Shown here in pieces: positions 35,791-44,984 of a stretch of DNA of 64,000 nucleotides; position 1 is the first letter of the stretch; each line of letters starts with the position of its first letter. This DNA comes from Rhizomys pruinosus. Lineage: Eukaryota; Chordata; Mammalia; Rodentia; Spalacidae. The position numbers and the translations under genes were made by a program. The stretch covers positions 365,509 through 429,508 of the forward strand of contig VZQC01010551.1 of assembly GCA_009823505.1 (NCBI GenBank), given 5' to 3'. Below the pieces are notes generated by a model. That model was given only the letters and a program-made list of their open reading frames with translations. It was not told the origin of the DNA and searched no databases.

Positions 35791-36085
35791 GTACATCAGT
35801 GGGTCTTAACCTTGAGGATTTGATGCTGTCTAGAAAGAGTTTTTGTTTGCATACCCAGTGTCTAGTAGTTAAAGACCTGAGAAACTACTCAACAATCTGC
35901 AATGAACAGGAAATCTCATACAGCAAGGAATTACCCAGCTCCGTGTTAGTATTACTGATGTTGAGAAACCGCTTCTATGCTGGCAGTGTAAATAAATTCC
36001 TTTCCCAGAGACCACCTTGAAAAAAGCATCATTTCAGACACTCTTGGGCTTGTCAGAGAATCCCACTTCATTCAAAGTTGTTCTT

Positions 36086-36274
36086 GGGCTGGCCAGATGG
36101 CTCAGCAGATAAAGGTGCTTGCCACAAAGCCAGACAACTAAGTTCAGTCTCCAGACTGAACATGGCGAAAGGAGAAAGCGGACTCTCGGCATGTGTCCTG
36201 CTGACCTGGCTCCAGATGCATGCTGTGACACATGGCATACACGCAGAGACAGACATGAACCAATGTAAAAAAAA
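36086..36274 (+). mobile_element. B3-type SINE
   Basis: Head 'gggctggccagatggctcag' then 'cagataaaggtgcttgccac', a diverged body and an A-run. It lies between the two 89-bp direct repeats. Confidence 0.78.
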
Positions 36275-36515
36275 GCTGGTCTTCCTAGCCATTGTTGTTA
36301 CTATGAATTACATGTGCATGTGATTTGCCTTTACCAAAGAAGGTGAAAAGTTGAATGGAACCAACAAGATCAGTCTTAGTCCTTGGCTCAGGAAGCAGTA
36401 AAGCAACTAGCTTGGTGATAGTGATGGTTGTTACAAAACTGGAAGATACTACTAAGGTGGAGGGAGGGACACTTATGATTGGTAGGAGGACTGTGCAGCA
36501 GTTTCTGCTCATGGT

Positions 36516-36604
36516 ATTAATGTCAAAATGTGTAATACTCAATTTCATAAACAGTAGGTTCAGTGTAAATACTGTAATTTTGGTATAGGCTTAGTTCTTT
36601 CAAA
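36516..36604 (+). repeat. 89-bp direct repeat, copy B
   Basis: Counterpart of 35702-35790 in the same orientation. Differences are spread out, so the duplication is not recent. Confidence 0.85.
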
Positions 36605-36981
36605 ACTATACAATAATGATGCCTTGTTTTCTCGTCAGACCAGTAGCTGTCTAGCTTGGCTACAAGGAGAACCAGAGATTGAAAATTGATTAGTTGGGGC
36701 TCGGAAATCTCCACATTTTTAAATTTCCTGTTTCTGGAATCACTAGTCTCACTTTTTCAGTATGAAAACATAGTATCTAAAAATGACAAATTGCTTCTGT
36801 CAGTCTCATGTTGAATGGCTCCGCATCCTAACCGTTGCTCTCACTGTCGATTCCCACTTCTCTACTTCCTGCTTCCCTGAAAATGCACCTGCCTGTTACC
36901 CTTGAATTTTAGGTTTTTCTCACTGGGGCCACTGACTGCTTTGCATCAGTTTTCTCTTAACTCTTACCACACTTGTGCTGA

Positions 36982-39716
36982 GCTCGTGCTCCAATGGTAG
37001 AGCTCCTGATCCCCCATCACTCAGCAACGCGGCAGCCCTGCAGCTCGTGCTCCAATGGTAGAGCTCCTGATCCCCCCATCACTCAGCAACACACCAACTC
37101 TGCAGCTCGTGCTCCAATGGTAGAGCTCCTGATCCCCCCATCACTCAGCAACGCGGCAACCCTGCAGCTCGTGCTCCAATGGTAGAGCTCCTGATCCCCC
37201 CATCACTCAGCAACGCAGCAACCCTGCAGCTTGTGCTCCAATGGTAGAGCTCCTGATCCCCCCATCACTCAGCAACGCAGAAACCCTGCAGCTCGTGCTC
37301 CAATGGTAGAGCTCCTGATCCCCCCATCACTCAGCAACGCGGCAACCCTGCAGCTCGTGCTCCAATGGTAGAGCTCCTGATCCCCCCATCACTCAGCAAC
37401 GCGGCAACCCTGCAGCTCGTGCTCCAATGGTAGAGCTCCTGATCCCCCCATCACTCAGCAACGCGGCAACCCTGCAGCTCGTGCTCCAATGGTAGAGCTC
37501 CTGATCCCCCCATCACTCAGCAACGCGGCAACCCTGCAGCTCGTGCTCCAATGGTAGAGCTCCTGATCCCCCCATCACTCAGCAACGCGGCAACCCTGCA
37601 GCTCGTGCTCCAATGGTAGAGCTCCTGATCCCCCCATCACTCAGCAACGCGGCAACCCTGCAGCTCGTGCTCCAATGGTAGAGCTCCTGATCCCCCCATC
37701 ACTCAGCAACGCGGCAACCCTGCAGCTCGTGCTCCAATGGTAGAGCTCCTGATCCCCCCATCACTCAGCAACGCGGCAACCCTGCAGCTCGTGCTCCAAT
37801 GGTAGAGCTCCTGATCCCCCCATCACTCAGCAACGCGGCAACCCTGCAGCTCGTGCTCCAATGGTAGAGCTCCTGATCCCCCCATCACTCAGCAACGCGG
37901 CAACCCTGCAGCTCGTGCTCCAATGGTAGAGCTCCTGATCCCCCCATCACTCAGCAACGCGGCAACCCTGCAGCTCGTGCTCCAATGGTAGAGCTCCTGA
38001 TCCCCCCATCACTCAGCAACGCGGCAACCCTGCAGCTCGTGCTCCAATGGTAGAGCTCCTGATCCCCCCATCACTCAGCAACGCGGCAACCCTGCAGCTC
38101 GTGCTCCAATGGTAGAGCTCCTGATCCCCCCATCACTCAGCAACGCGGCAACCCTGCAGCTCGTGCTCCAATGGTAGAGCTCCTGATCCCCCCATCACTC
38201 AGCAACGCGGCAACCCTGCAGCTCGTGCTCCAATGGTAGAGCTCCTGATCCCCCCATCACTCAGCAACGCGGCAACCCTGCAGCTCGTGCTCCAATGGTA
38301 GAGCTCCTGATCCCCCCATCACTCAGCAACGCGGCAACCCTGCAGCTCGTGCTCCAATGGTAGAGCTCCTGATCCCCCCATCACTCAGCAACGCGGCAAC
38401 CCTGCAGCTCGTGCTCCAATGGTAGAGCTCCTGATCCCCCCATCACTCAGCAACGCGGCAACCCTGCAGCTCGTGCTCCAATGGTAGAGCTCCTGATCCC
38501 CCCATCACTCAGCAACGCGGCAACCCTGCAGCTCGTGCTCCAATGGTAGAGCTCCTGATCCCCCCATCACTCAGCAACGCGGCAACCCTGCAGCTCGTGC
38601 TCCAATGGTAGAGCTCCTGATCCCCCCATCACTCAGCAACGCGGCAACCCTGCAGCTCGTGCTCCAATGGTAGAGCTCCTGATCCCCCCATCACTCAGCA
38701 ACGCGGCAACCCTGCAGCTCGTGCTCCAATGGTAGAGCTCCTGATCCCCCCATCACTCAGCAACGCGGCAACCCTGCAGCTCGTGCTCCAATGGTAGAGC
38801 TCCTGATCCCCCCATCACTCAGCAACGCGGCAACCCTGCAGCTCGTGCTCCAATGGTAGAGCTCCTGATCCCCCCATCACTCAGCAACACACCAACCCTG
38901 CAGCTTGTGCTCCAATGGTAGAGCTCCTGATCCCCCCCCATCACTCAGCAACGCGGCAACCCTGCAGCTCGTGCTCCAATGGTAGAGCTCCTGATCCCCC
39001 CATCACTCAGCAACGCGGCAACCCTGCAGCTTGTGCTCCAATGGTAGAGCTCCCGATCCCCCCATCACTCAGCAACGCGGCAACCCTGCAGCATGCTCCA
39101 ATGGTAGAGCTCCTGATCCCCCCATCACTCAGCAACGCGGCAGCCCTGCAGCTCGTGCTCCAATGGTAGAGCTCCTGATCCCCCCATCACTCAGCAACAC
39201 ACCAACTCTGCAGCTCGTGCTCCAATGGTAGAGCTCCTGCCCCCCCCATCACTCAGCAACGCGGCAACCCTGCAGCTCGTGCTCCAATGGTAGAGCTCCT
39301 GATCCCCCCATCACTCAGCAACGCGGCAACCCTGCAGCTCGTGCTCCAATGGTAGAGCTCCTGATCCCCCCATCACTCAGCAACGCAGCAACCCTGCAGC
39401 TTGTGCTCCAATGGTAGAGCTCCTGATCCCCCCATCACTCAGCAACACACCAACCCTGCAGCTCGTGCTGCAATGGTAGAGCTCCTGCCCCCCCCATCAC
39501 TCAGCAACGCGGCAACCCTGCAGCTTGTGCTCCAGTGGTAGAGCTCCCGATCCCCCCATCACTCAGCAACGCGGCAACCCTGCAGCTCGTGCTGCAATGG
39601 TAGAGCTCCTGATCCCCCCATCACTCAGCAACGCGGCAACCCTGCAGCTTGTGCTCCAGTGGTAGAGCTCCTGATCCCCCTCCCCCATCACTCAGCAACG
39701 CGGCAACCCTGCAGCT
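36982..39716 (+). repeat. Minisatellite, 62-bp unit x about 44
   Basis: The unit begins GCTCGTGCTCCAATGGTAGA, continues with 'gctcctgatcccccc' and ends 'acgcggcaaccctgca'. It is 62 bp, about 61% GC, with 3 CpG. Units from about 37290 to 38885 look identical. Variants (cacaccaactctgca, gcttgtg, a gcaacgcagcaac form, different C-run lengths) lie at both ends. 62 is not a multiple of 3 and no frame is open across the array, so the 62-84-codon open frames here are artefacts. It sits in AT-rich DNA and is bounded by ordinary sequence. Confidence 0.98.
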
Positions 39717-39785
39717 TCAGGAAACAGTGAGGAGTTGAGTTTATTCTGGATCTGAGTAGACATAAGTGCATATATTTGTAGGAGA

Positions 39786-39828
39786 ACACACACATATAGA
39801 CACATACAGACACACACACACACACACA
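39786..39828 (+). repeat. (CA)n-rich microsatellite
   Basis: Alternating CA with a few interruptions, ending in an uninterrupted run. Confidence 0.9.
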
Positions 39829-39829
39829 A

Positions 39830-40380
39830 TCATCCTTCATTCAGTATGGCTTAAGCATTCATCTTGATTATTTTAATTCTATAATTTATTCCAAAAAGAA
39901 CATGCGACTACTCTCACATGTATTTGAAAGAGTTGAAGTTTTGCCTTAGCAGGGCCAATGGGCTTCTTTGTAAATATTCTGGATAATTTAAGGGGACTTT
40001 CAATTAATAATTACATCAATAATTTAGTGTGTTTTCTTTCATCTAAATGTGTCCTGTGGCAGGTAAGAGAAGCACTGCATATACATTGTAAAAGGAAAAG
40101 TTCTTACTCCCTGAGCTCTAAGCTACATATGATCTGTAGAAATTAAACTTCGGTTTAATTGAAATTTGGTTGTAATTTGAGGCTTTATAGTTTCCCTGGG
40201 CCACTTACTACAATCTTTTTAATAAAGCATTGAACGATTGCAGCATTTAAAAACACCAATTTAGCCCAGTTCTCTGATGTTGCAAACTACAAAACACTTC
40301 TTTTTGTTCAATATTAACCTCAAGAAAGTACAGCTATTCCTTAAAACACACTCAACTGTCCGCCTTCCAGAACACTTGTG
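39830..40380. other. Unique sequence, no feature seen
   Basis: No repeat recognised. A donor-like GGCAG|GTAAGA at about 40058-40068 has no convincing exon in front of it. Confidence 0.5.
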
Positions 40381-40384
40381 CTTT

Positions 40385-40720
40385 GAATTTTTATTCATTT
40401 TTGTACGTGTGTGTATGCTTGCGGGAGGGGCAGTGCCCATGCCTGTATGTTCCCGAACCCAGAGGAGGACATTGGGTGACCTGCTCTGTCACTCTCCATC
40501 TTAGGTGTTTGAGACAAGGTGACTCACAGAGCTTGGATCTACACAGGTATCCAGTAACCCCGGGCCATTGTCCTGTCTCCACCCCACTCCCAAGACTGCT
40601 GGGGTTACAAGAATGTTCACAGCTGCCACTGGGCTTCTCAGTGGGTGCCAGTTATTTGAACTTGAGTCCTCATGATTTCACAGCTAGTGCTGTTACCCCC
40701 TGGGCCAACTCCTCAGCCCT
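40385..40720 (-). mobile_element. B3-type SINE
   Basis: Reverse B3 order: 'gtacgtgtgtgtatgcttgc', 'gaggaggacattgggtgacc', 'ctgctggggttacaagaatg', 'cttgagtcctcatgatttca', 'ccaactcctcagccct'. It explains the 118-codon open frame at 40383-40739. Confidence 0.75.
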
Positions 40721-40801
40721 GTGTATTAAACTGCCATAAGCCTCACTCTTTCAACAAATATTTGTTTTTGGTATAAACAAACTTTGCAGTCATTATTGCA
40801 A

Positions 40802-40951
40802 TTTTTTTTTTGGTCTTTTTGAGACAGGGTCTCCCTGTAGCTCCAGCTGTCCTGGAACTCACTATATAGACCAGGCTGGCCTTGAACTCACAGAGACCCA
40901 CCTGCCTCTGTCTCCCGAGTGCTGGAATTCCTGTGTGCCACCATGCCAGGC
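40802..40951 (-). mobile_element. B1 SINE
   Basis: T-run, 'ggtctttttgagacagggtc', 'tagaccaggctggccttgaa', head ending 'gccaccatgccaggc'. Confidence 0.94.
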
Positions 40952-40975
40952 TTATCACAAAGTTTTAAATATCTT

Positions 40976-41026
40976 GGGCTGGAGGGATAGTGCAGCTGTT
41001 AAATACTAAGGCTAACAACCAAAAAG
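40976..41026 (+). mobile_element. Very short tRNA-like SINE, copy 1 (51 bp)
   Basis: 'gggctggagggatagtgcag' begins a 51-bp insertion ending in an A-rich tail (ccaaaaag). It is flanked by the 10-bp direct repeat TAAATATCTT at 40966-40975 and 41027-41036, which is a target duplication. Its head resembles the copy at 48642. An A-box-like 'tagtgcagctg' is present and the usual B2 body is absent. Confidence 0.7.
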
Positions 41027-41129
41027 TAAATATCTTCGTCACTCCAGAAAGACACCCCGGGTGCACACATTAGCAGTCCCTTTCCGTCTCCTTTCTTGGC
41101 GTGTCCTAGGAATCACTACTCTACCTTCT

Positions 41130-41415
41130 ACTTGGGTGTGTTTGCCTGTTCTGTGTATTTCCTATAAATGGAATCACATGACATGTTACCCTTTATAACT
41201 TTTTTACTCATCATGTGTTCATGGTTCCTTCATGATACAGCATGGACATTAAGTACATCATTCCTATATATGATTGACTAATATCCTACTTTAAGGATAT
41301 GTCACAATTTATTTAGCCATTCACCTGTTCATGGATATTTAAGTTGTTTCTGATTTTGCCAATTATGTATCAAATTACTTAGAACATTTGTGTGTACAAT
41401 TATTGCTCCCCATCT
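41130..41415 (-). mobile_element. L1M fragment (3' region)
   Basis: Reverse L1 order: 'tataaatggaatcacatgac', 'tttatttagccattcacctg', 'ttcatggatatttaagttgt'. It is the 3' part of the old L1 that continues at 41830-44350. Confidence 0.72.
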
Positions 41416-41636
41416 TAATTAATTTTTAATATACTTTAATTGAATTTTTGTGGATTTCATACAATGCACCTTAATATTTAGCCCTCTGCAACCCCCATAA
41501 CATGCCCATAGGACTTCATGCATTTTGTCATGTATGTTAAGGTGTATTGAGTCATTGTGTACCAGATGTCCCTTAGTGTGATGTGAGCTCATTCACTGGG
41601 ACCTGTTCAGCTCTTATGTGAAACTTCATCCACCTT
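41416..41636 (-). mobile_element. L1 3' UTR fragment (Lx type)
   Basis: 'ttgaatttttgtggatttca' followed by 'tacaatgcac' and 'gatgtgagctcattcactgg' resembles the reversed Lx 3' end seen at 22310 and 54470. Inserted in the older L1M. Confidence 0.6.
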
Positions 41637-41821
41637 AATTTTTGAGACGGAGTCTGTCACTGTTTCACTCTTTCAGAAAAAAGCTGGCCAGCAAGTCCCA
41701 GGGACCTTCCTATCTCTGCTTCCTTAGCACTGGCTTTTCATGTGGGTGCTGGGGATTTGAACTCGGGTCCTCATGCTTATGCAGCAAACACTTTACCAAC
41801 TCTGCCATCTCTCCAGTCCCC
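41637..41821 (-). mobile_element. B3-type SINE, partial
   Basis: 'gagacggagtctgtcactg', 'catgtgggtgctggggattt', 'gaactcgggtcctcatgctt', 'gccatctctccagtcccc' in reverse orientation. Confidence 0.8.
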
Positions 41822-41829
41822 GTTTATCT

Positions 41830-42041
41830 GTGTCTTTCTTTATGGCAGTTTCACACTCTCTTGTTTATGGTAAGTTTTGAAATCAGGAAGTACCTGTTCA
41901 ATTTTTTTCTTTGTCAAGATTATTCTGACTTCTGAGTCCCTTATATTTATTTCTATTAGAATTTCAGGATCAGTTTGTCAACGGGGGGGATTTCTGATAT
42001 GTACTATGCTTATTATCTGTTTGTGTAATATTACTGTGGGA
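41830..42041 (-). mobile_element. L1M ORF2 remnant, piece 1
   Basis: Reverse L1 ORF2 order: 'ggtaagttttgaaatcagga' and 'atttcaggatcagtttgtca'. It is cut by the LTR at 42042. Confidence 0.78.
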
Positions 42042-42413
42042 TTAGGTAGTTTTCTTTTGCTATGACAAAAGGCAACTTAAGGGAAGAAGGGCTGATTTTG
42101 GCTCACAGTTTGAGCACATGGTTGTTGGTGGTGGAGAAGGCATGGTGGCTGGAGCATGAGGTAGCCAGTCACATTGCATCCACAGTCAGAAATCAGGGAG
42201 AGATGAATGCTGACACTCAGCTTACTTCCTCCCTTTTTCTCTTTTAATTCAGTTCAGGACCCCAGCCCATAGACTGATGCTGCCCACATTCAGGGTGTGT
42301 CTTCTTTCCTCAGTTAAACCTCTCTGCAAACACCCTCACAGTCATAGCCAGAGTTGTGTCTTCTAGGTGATTCCAAATCCAATCAAGTTGACAATAAAAA
42401 TTAACTCTCACAG
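42042..42413 (-). mobile_element. MaLR LTR, MTD/MTE-like
   Basis: On the minus strand it reads 'gtcaacttgattggatttgg', 'acaccctgaatgtgggcagc', 'ggatgcaatgtgactggcta', then 'gagccaaaatcagcccttct'. That is the characteristic order of the rodent MTD-type LTR. It sits inside the L1M ORF2 remnant, which resumes right after it. Confidence 0.88.
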
Positions 42414-42690
42414 CCAACTTAATATCAAGGCTTCTGATTCATGTACATGATATGCTTTTTCTATGTTTCCATTTGTCATGTACAAGTCTTGCAACTATCT
42501 TGGAAATTTTATTTGTAAATATATTGTTCTTTTGTTATAAATGGAGTTTCAAATTTGTTTTGGGATTATTCACAGATAGTTCATAGAAAAACAGTTTATG
42601 AACAGAAGCATGTCTCTTTTCTGGAAAAGTGGCTTGAGATGTCTCTTATTCAAAGTTATTGTCAACTTGGACTTTACCTGATGTAACTTA
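42414..42690 (-). mobile_element. L1M ORF2 remnant, piece 2
   Basis: 'cttctgattcatgtacatga', 'gtacaagtcttgcaactatc' and 'tgttataaatggagtttc' continue the L1 sequence interrupted by the LTR. The right edge is unclear. Confidence 0.65.
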
Positions 42691-42696
42691 AAGATG

Positions 42697-42840
42697 GGAG
42701 TTGGGTATGGTGGTACATGCCTTTTAACCCTGCACTTGGGAGGCAGAGGCAGGCGGATCACTGTGAGTTCGAGGCCAGCATAGTCTACATAGTGAGTTCC
42801 AGGACAGCTGTGGCTACAAGGAAACCCTATCTCAACCCCC
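42697..42840 (+). mobile_element. B1 SINE
   Basis: 'ggtatggtggtacatgcctt', 'gggaggcagaggcaggcgga', 'gtgagttccaggacagctgt', 'ggaaaccctatctca'. Its tail has grown into the microsatellite that follows. Confidence 0.94.
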
Positions 42841-42842
42841 CC

Positions 42843-42844
42843 AA

Positions 42845-42879
<35 letters not shown>

Positions 42880-42881
42880 AT
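42843..42881 (+). repeat. (AAAT)n microsatellite in a B1 tail
   Basis: Ten near-perfect AAAT units expanded from the A-rich tail of the B1. Confidence 0.95.
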
Positions 42882-42966
42882 CTAGTCACACTGAGCCACT
42901 TTCAGAGGACACATGAGTCATTTGCCTTTACTGAACAATTGAAAGTGCTTTCTGTTAAGCATTTTC

Positions 42967-43418
42967 TTTTTTTTTTTTTTTTTTTTGGAAAAGATGTGTG
43001 AAGTTTAATCAGGAAACCAAATCTCACTTGCTCTGCAGCAGGTAAAGTGAGTGAGGTTCCACACTGCATGGCATTTTCACCCTGAGGAAAGAAGCCACTT
43101 TACCTTGTGATACTGGTATCAGATAGGAACCTCCGGATAGCTGCACACCCAGAGGTGTCTGGAGTGTGGTGTATACCAAGAGAGTACTGAGCTACACCCA
43201 GACTACAAGGCCTGCATCTCCTCATCTTTATCCTTTATAATGTTCTCTAGGAATACGCAGGTAAATGTAAAGACAAAAAGTGAGAGGGCTGAAGAAGACA
43301 ACTTGTTCTTGTATATTGGCCTCAGACACTGTACTTGTTCTCTTAATTTTAATAGTTTTTTGTTAATAGATTCATTATTTTCAATACAAGCTCATATCAT
43401 CTAAAAATAAAGATTTTT
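42967..43418 (-). pseudogene. Possible processed retrocopy, unrecognised parent
   Basis: On the minus strand the segment ends CTGATTAAACTTCACACAT, then about ten bases, then a 20-base A-tail (T-run 42967-42986). An ATTAAA poly(A) signal at that distance suggests a reverse-transcribed mRNA 3' end. A 62-codon open frame (43391 down to 43206, stop at 43203-43205) includes KKLLKLREQVQC, a hydrophobic stretch ALSLFVFTFTCVFL and the end KDKDEEMQAL. This could be the C-terminus of a small membrane protein, but I do not recognise it and chance is possible. The 5' side is cut by the B2 at 43432. Confidence 0.35.
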
Positions 43419-43431
43419 TTGCTTCTTTTTT

Positions 43432-43683
43432 TTTTAATTTTTTTTTTAATTTTTATTTATTTCCATATGTGTATGAATGTATTGTCTGCATGCAAGTCTG
43501 TGCACCCGTGACGTGCAATGCCGCGGAGGTCAGAGGAGGGCGTCGGACTCCCCTGGAACTGGAGTTCTCCTGGAATTGGAGTTTCAGACGGCTCTCGGCC
43601 GCCATGTGGGTGCTGGGGATCGAACCCGGGTCCTCTGCAAGAGCGGTCGGCGCTCTTAACCGCTAGGCCATCGCTCCAGCCCC
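43432..43683 (-). mobile_element. B2 SINE, young, 17-bp duplication subfamily
   Basis: 13-bp target duplication TTGCTTCTTTTTT at 43419-43431 and 43684-43696. The doubled unit is present (ctggaactggagttctcc, ctggaattggagtttcag). It keeps many CpGs (cgtgacgtgcaatgccgcgg), so it is young. Confidence 0.96.
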
Positions 43684-43711
43684 TTGCTTCTTTTTTGAAC
43701 TGGATTCTTTT

Positions 43712-43845
43712 TTAAGACATTGAGCCAGGGCCTCTTAGCTGACCTGGAATTTGCTATGTAGACTAGTCTGGCCTTGTTCTCACAGAGATCTGCCTGTCTC
43801 TGCTTCCTGTGCTGGATTTAAAGTTATGCACAACCACACCTGGCT
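43712..43845 (-). mobile_element. B1 SINE, diverged
   Basis: 'aagacattgagccagggcct', 'gtagactagtctggccttgt', 'gatctgcctgtctctgcttc', 'caaccacacctggc'. Confidence 0.8.
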
Positions 43846-43849
43846 TTTT

Positions 43850-44350
43850 TAACTGAATTTTTATTTCCTTCAATTGGTCTGGCTATAACCTCCAATAAAG
43901 TGTTGAATAAAAGTGACAACAATAGCATCATAATCTTGTTCATGATCTTAGAATAAATAAAAGATTTCAGTCTTTCTTCAATACAAACTTTAGATCTCTG
44001 TTGTATAAATGACATTTGTCAGGGGGGTTTTTTTGCATTATTCCTTTATCGAGTGATTTTTTATCATGAAAATGTGTTTGAAATTGTCTAATGCTTTTCC
44101 TATACTTGTCAAGATGTTCCACATATGTTTGATCATAAATATAGTATATCATTTTATTTTTGTGCCTCAAACCAACCTTGGTCTCCTAAGCTGAATCTCA
44201 TTTGGACATTATATATGGCTATGTCTTTAATATGTGTGTTGCTAGATTTCATTTACCTAATATTATGTTGATTATATTTGTGTCTAAATACTAACAGGAT
44301 ATTTGTATAGTTTTCTTTTTCTGTCATGTATTTTTCTGTTTGGGATATAC
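43850..44350 (-). mobile_element. L1M ORF2 remnant, piece 3
   Basis: Reverse L1 ORF2 order: 'ttccttcaattggtctggct', 'caataaagtgttgaataaaa', 'ttgttcatgatcttagaata', 'gagtgattttttatcatgaa', 'tttgtatagttttctttttc'. Broken by indels and stops. Confidence 0.82.
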
Positions 44351-44715
44351 TGTTGTTCCAGTTTGCCTTTGATTGCTGTAACAAAACACTCTAGCCAATA
44401 CCATCTTGGAGAGGAAAGGGTTTATTTGACTTGCATCTCCCTGGTCACAGTTCATCACTGAGGTCGCTGAACCTGAAGCACTAGAATGCTGTTTATTGGC
44501 TTGCTTCTCTGTCCCATGCTAACCTGCTTTTTATACAGTTCAGGACCACCTGCCCAAAGGTAGCACCACCCACAGTGGGATGGCTCTCCCACATCACTTG
44601 ATAATCAAGAATCTGCACAACCATGGCCACAGGCCAGTCCAATTGGAAGAAATTCTCAATTTGAGGCTCCCTCAACCCAGGAGTGTCAAGTTGACAACTA
44701 AAGCTATCCATCACA
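44351..44715 (-). mobile_element. MaLR LTR (MT-like), left LTR of a mosaic element
   Basis: On the minus strand it begins TGTGATGGATAGCTTTAG and ends GGAACAACA, with 'gtgggtggtgctacctttgg' and the poly(A) signal in 'caaataaaccctttcc'. It matches the LTR at 46991-47413 but lacks about 50 internal bases. GATAT occurs at 44344-44348 and at 47414-47418, a possible target duplication two bases off the LTR edge. Confidence 0.85.
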
Positions 44716-44984
44716 GTGGTGGAGACAAGACAGCTCTCAGCAAACATGATGGCAGATGCAAAAGCCGAGTGCTCATATTTTCAATAGGAAACATGAAGCA
44801 GATAGAGCAAACTGGAAGTGGGACAAGGCTATGAATTCTCACAGCCAGCCCCCAGTGACACACTTCCCCCAGCAAGGCTACACTTCCTTAAGATTCCATA
44901 ACCTCCCAAGCAGTACCATCAACAGGGGACAAAGTTTTCAAATATTTGAACCTATGGGGGATATTTCTCATTCAACCCACCACA
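44716..44984 (-). mobile_element. ORR1-like LTR, 5' part only
   Basis: On the minus strand it begins TGTGGTGGGTTGAATGAG, like the solo LTR at 13752, continues with 'gaagtgtgtcactggggg', and then passes into the MT-like LTR without its own 3' part. A purine-rich AGGGAGTGGAA precedes it, as expected for a polypurine tract. Confidence 0.72.

Noticed and set aside
35790..35815. hAT-type terminal repeat (cagtgggtcttaacct)
   Set aside because: One end resembles the CAGTGGTTCTCAACC terminus of hAT elements, but no matching inverted end was found nearby.
36994..39231. Open frames in the minisatellite
   Set aside because: The 62-bp unit is not divisible by 3. The frame rotates and closes within about 84 codons.
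36982..39716. CRISPR-like array
   Set aside because: The units are contiguous copies with no unique spacers, in a rodent genome. It is a minisatellite.
40024..40068. Donor-like GGCAG|GTAAGA as an exon end
   Set aside because: The sequence in front has no acceptor that would define a credible coding exon.
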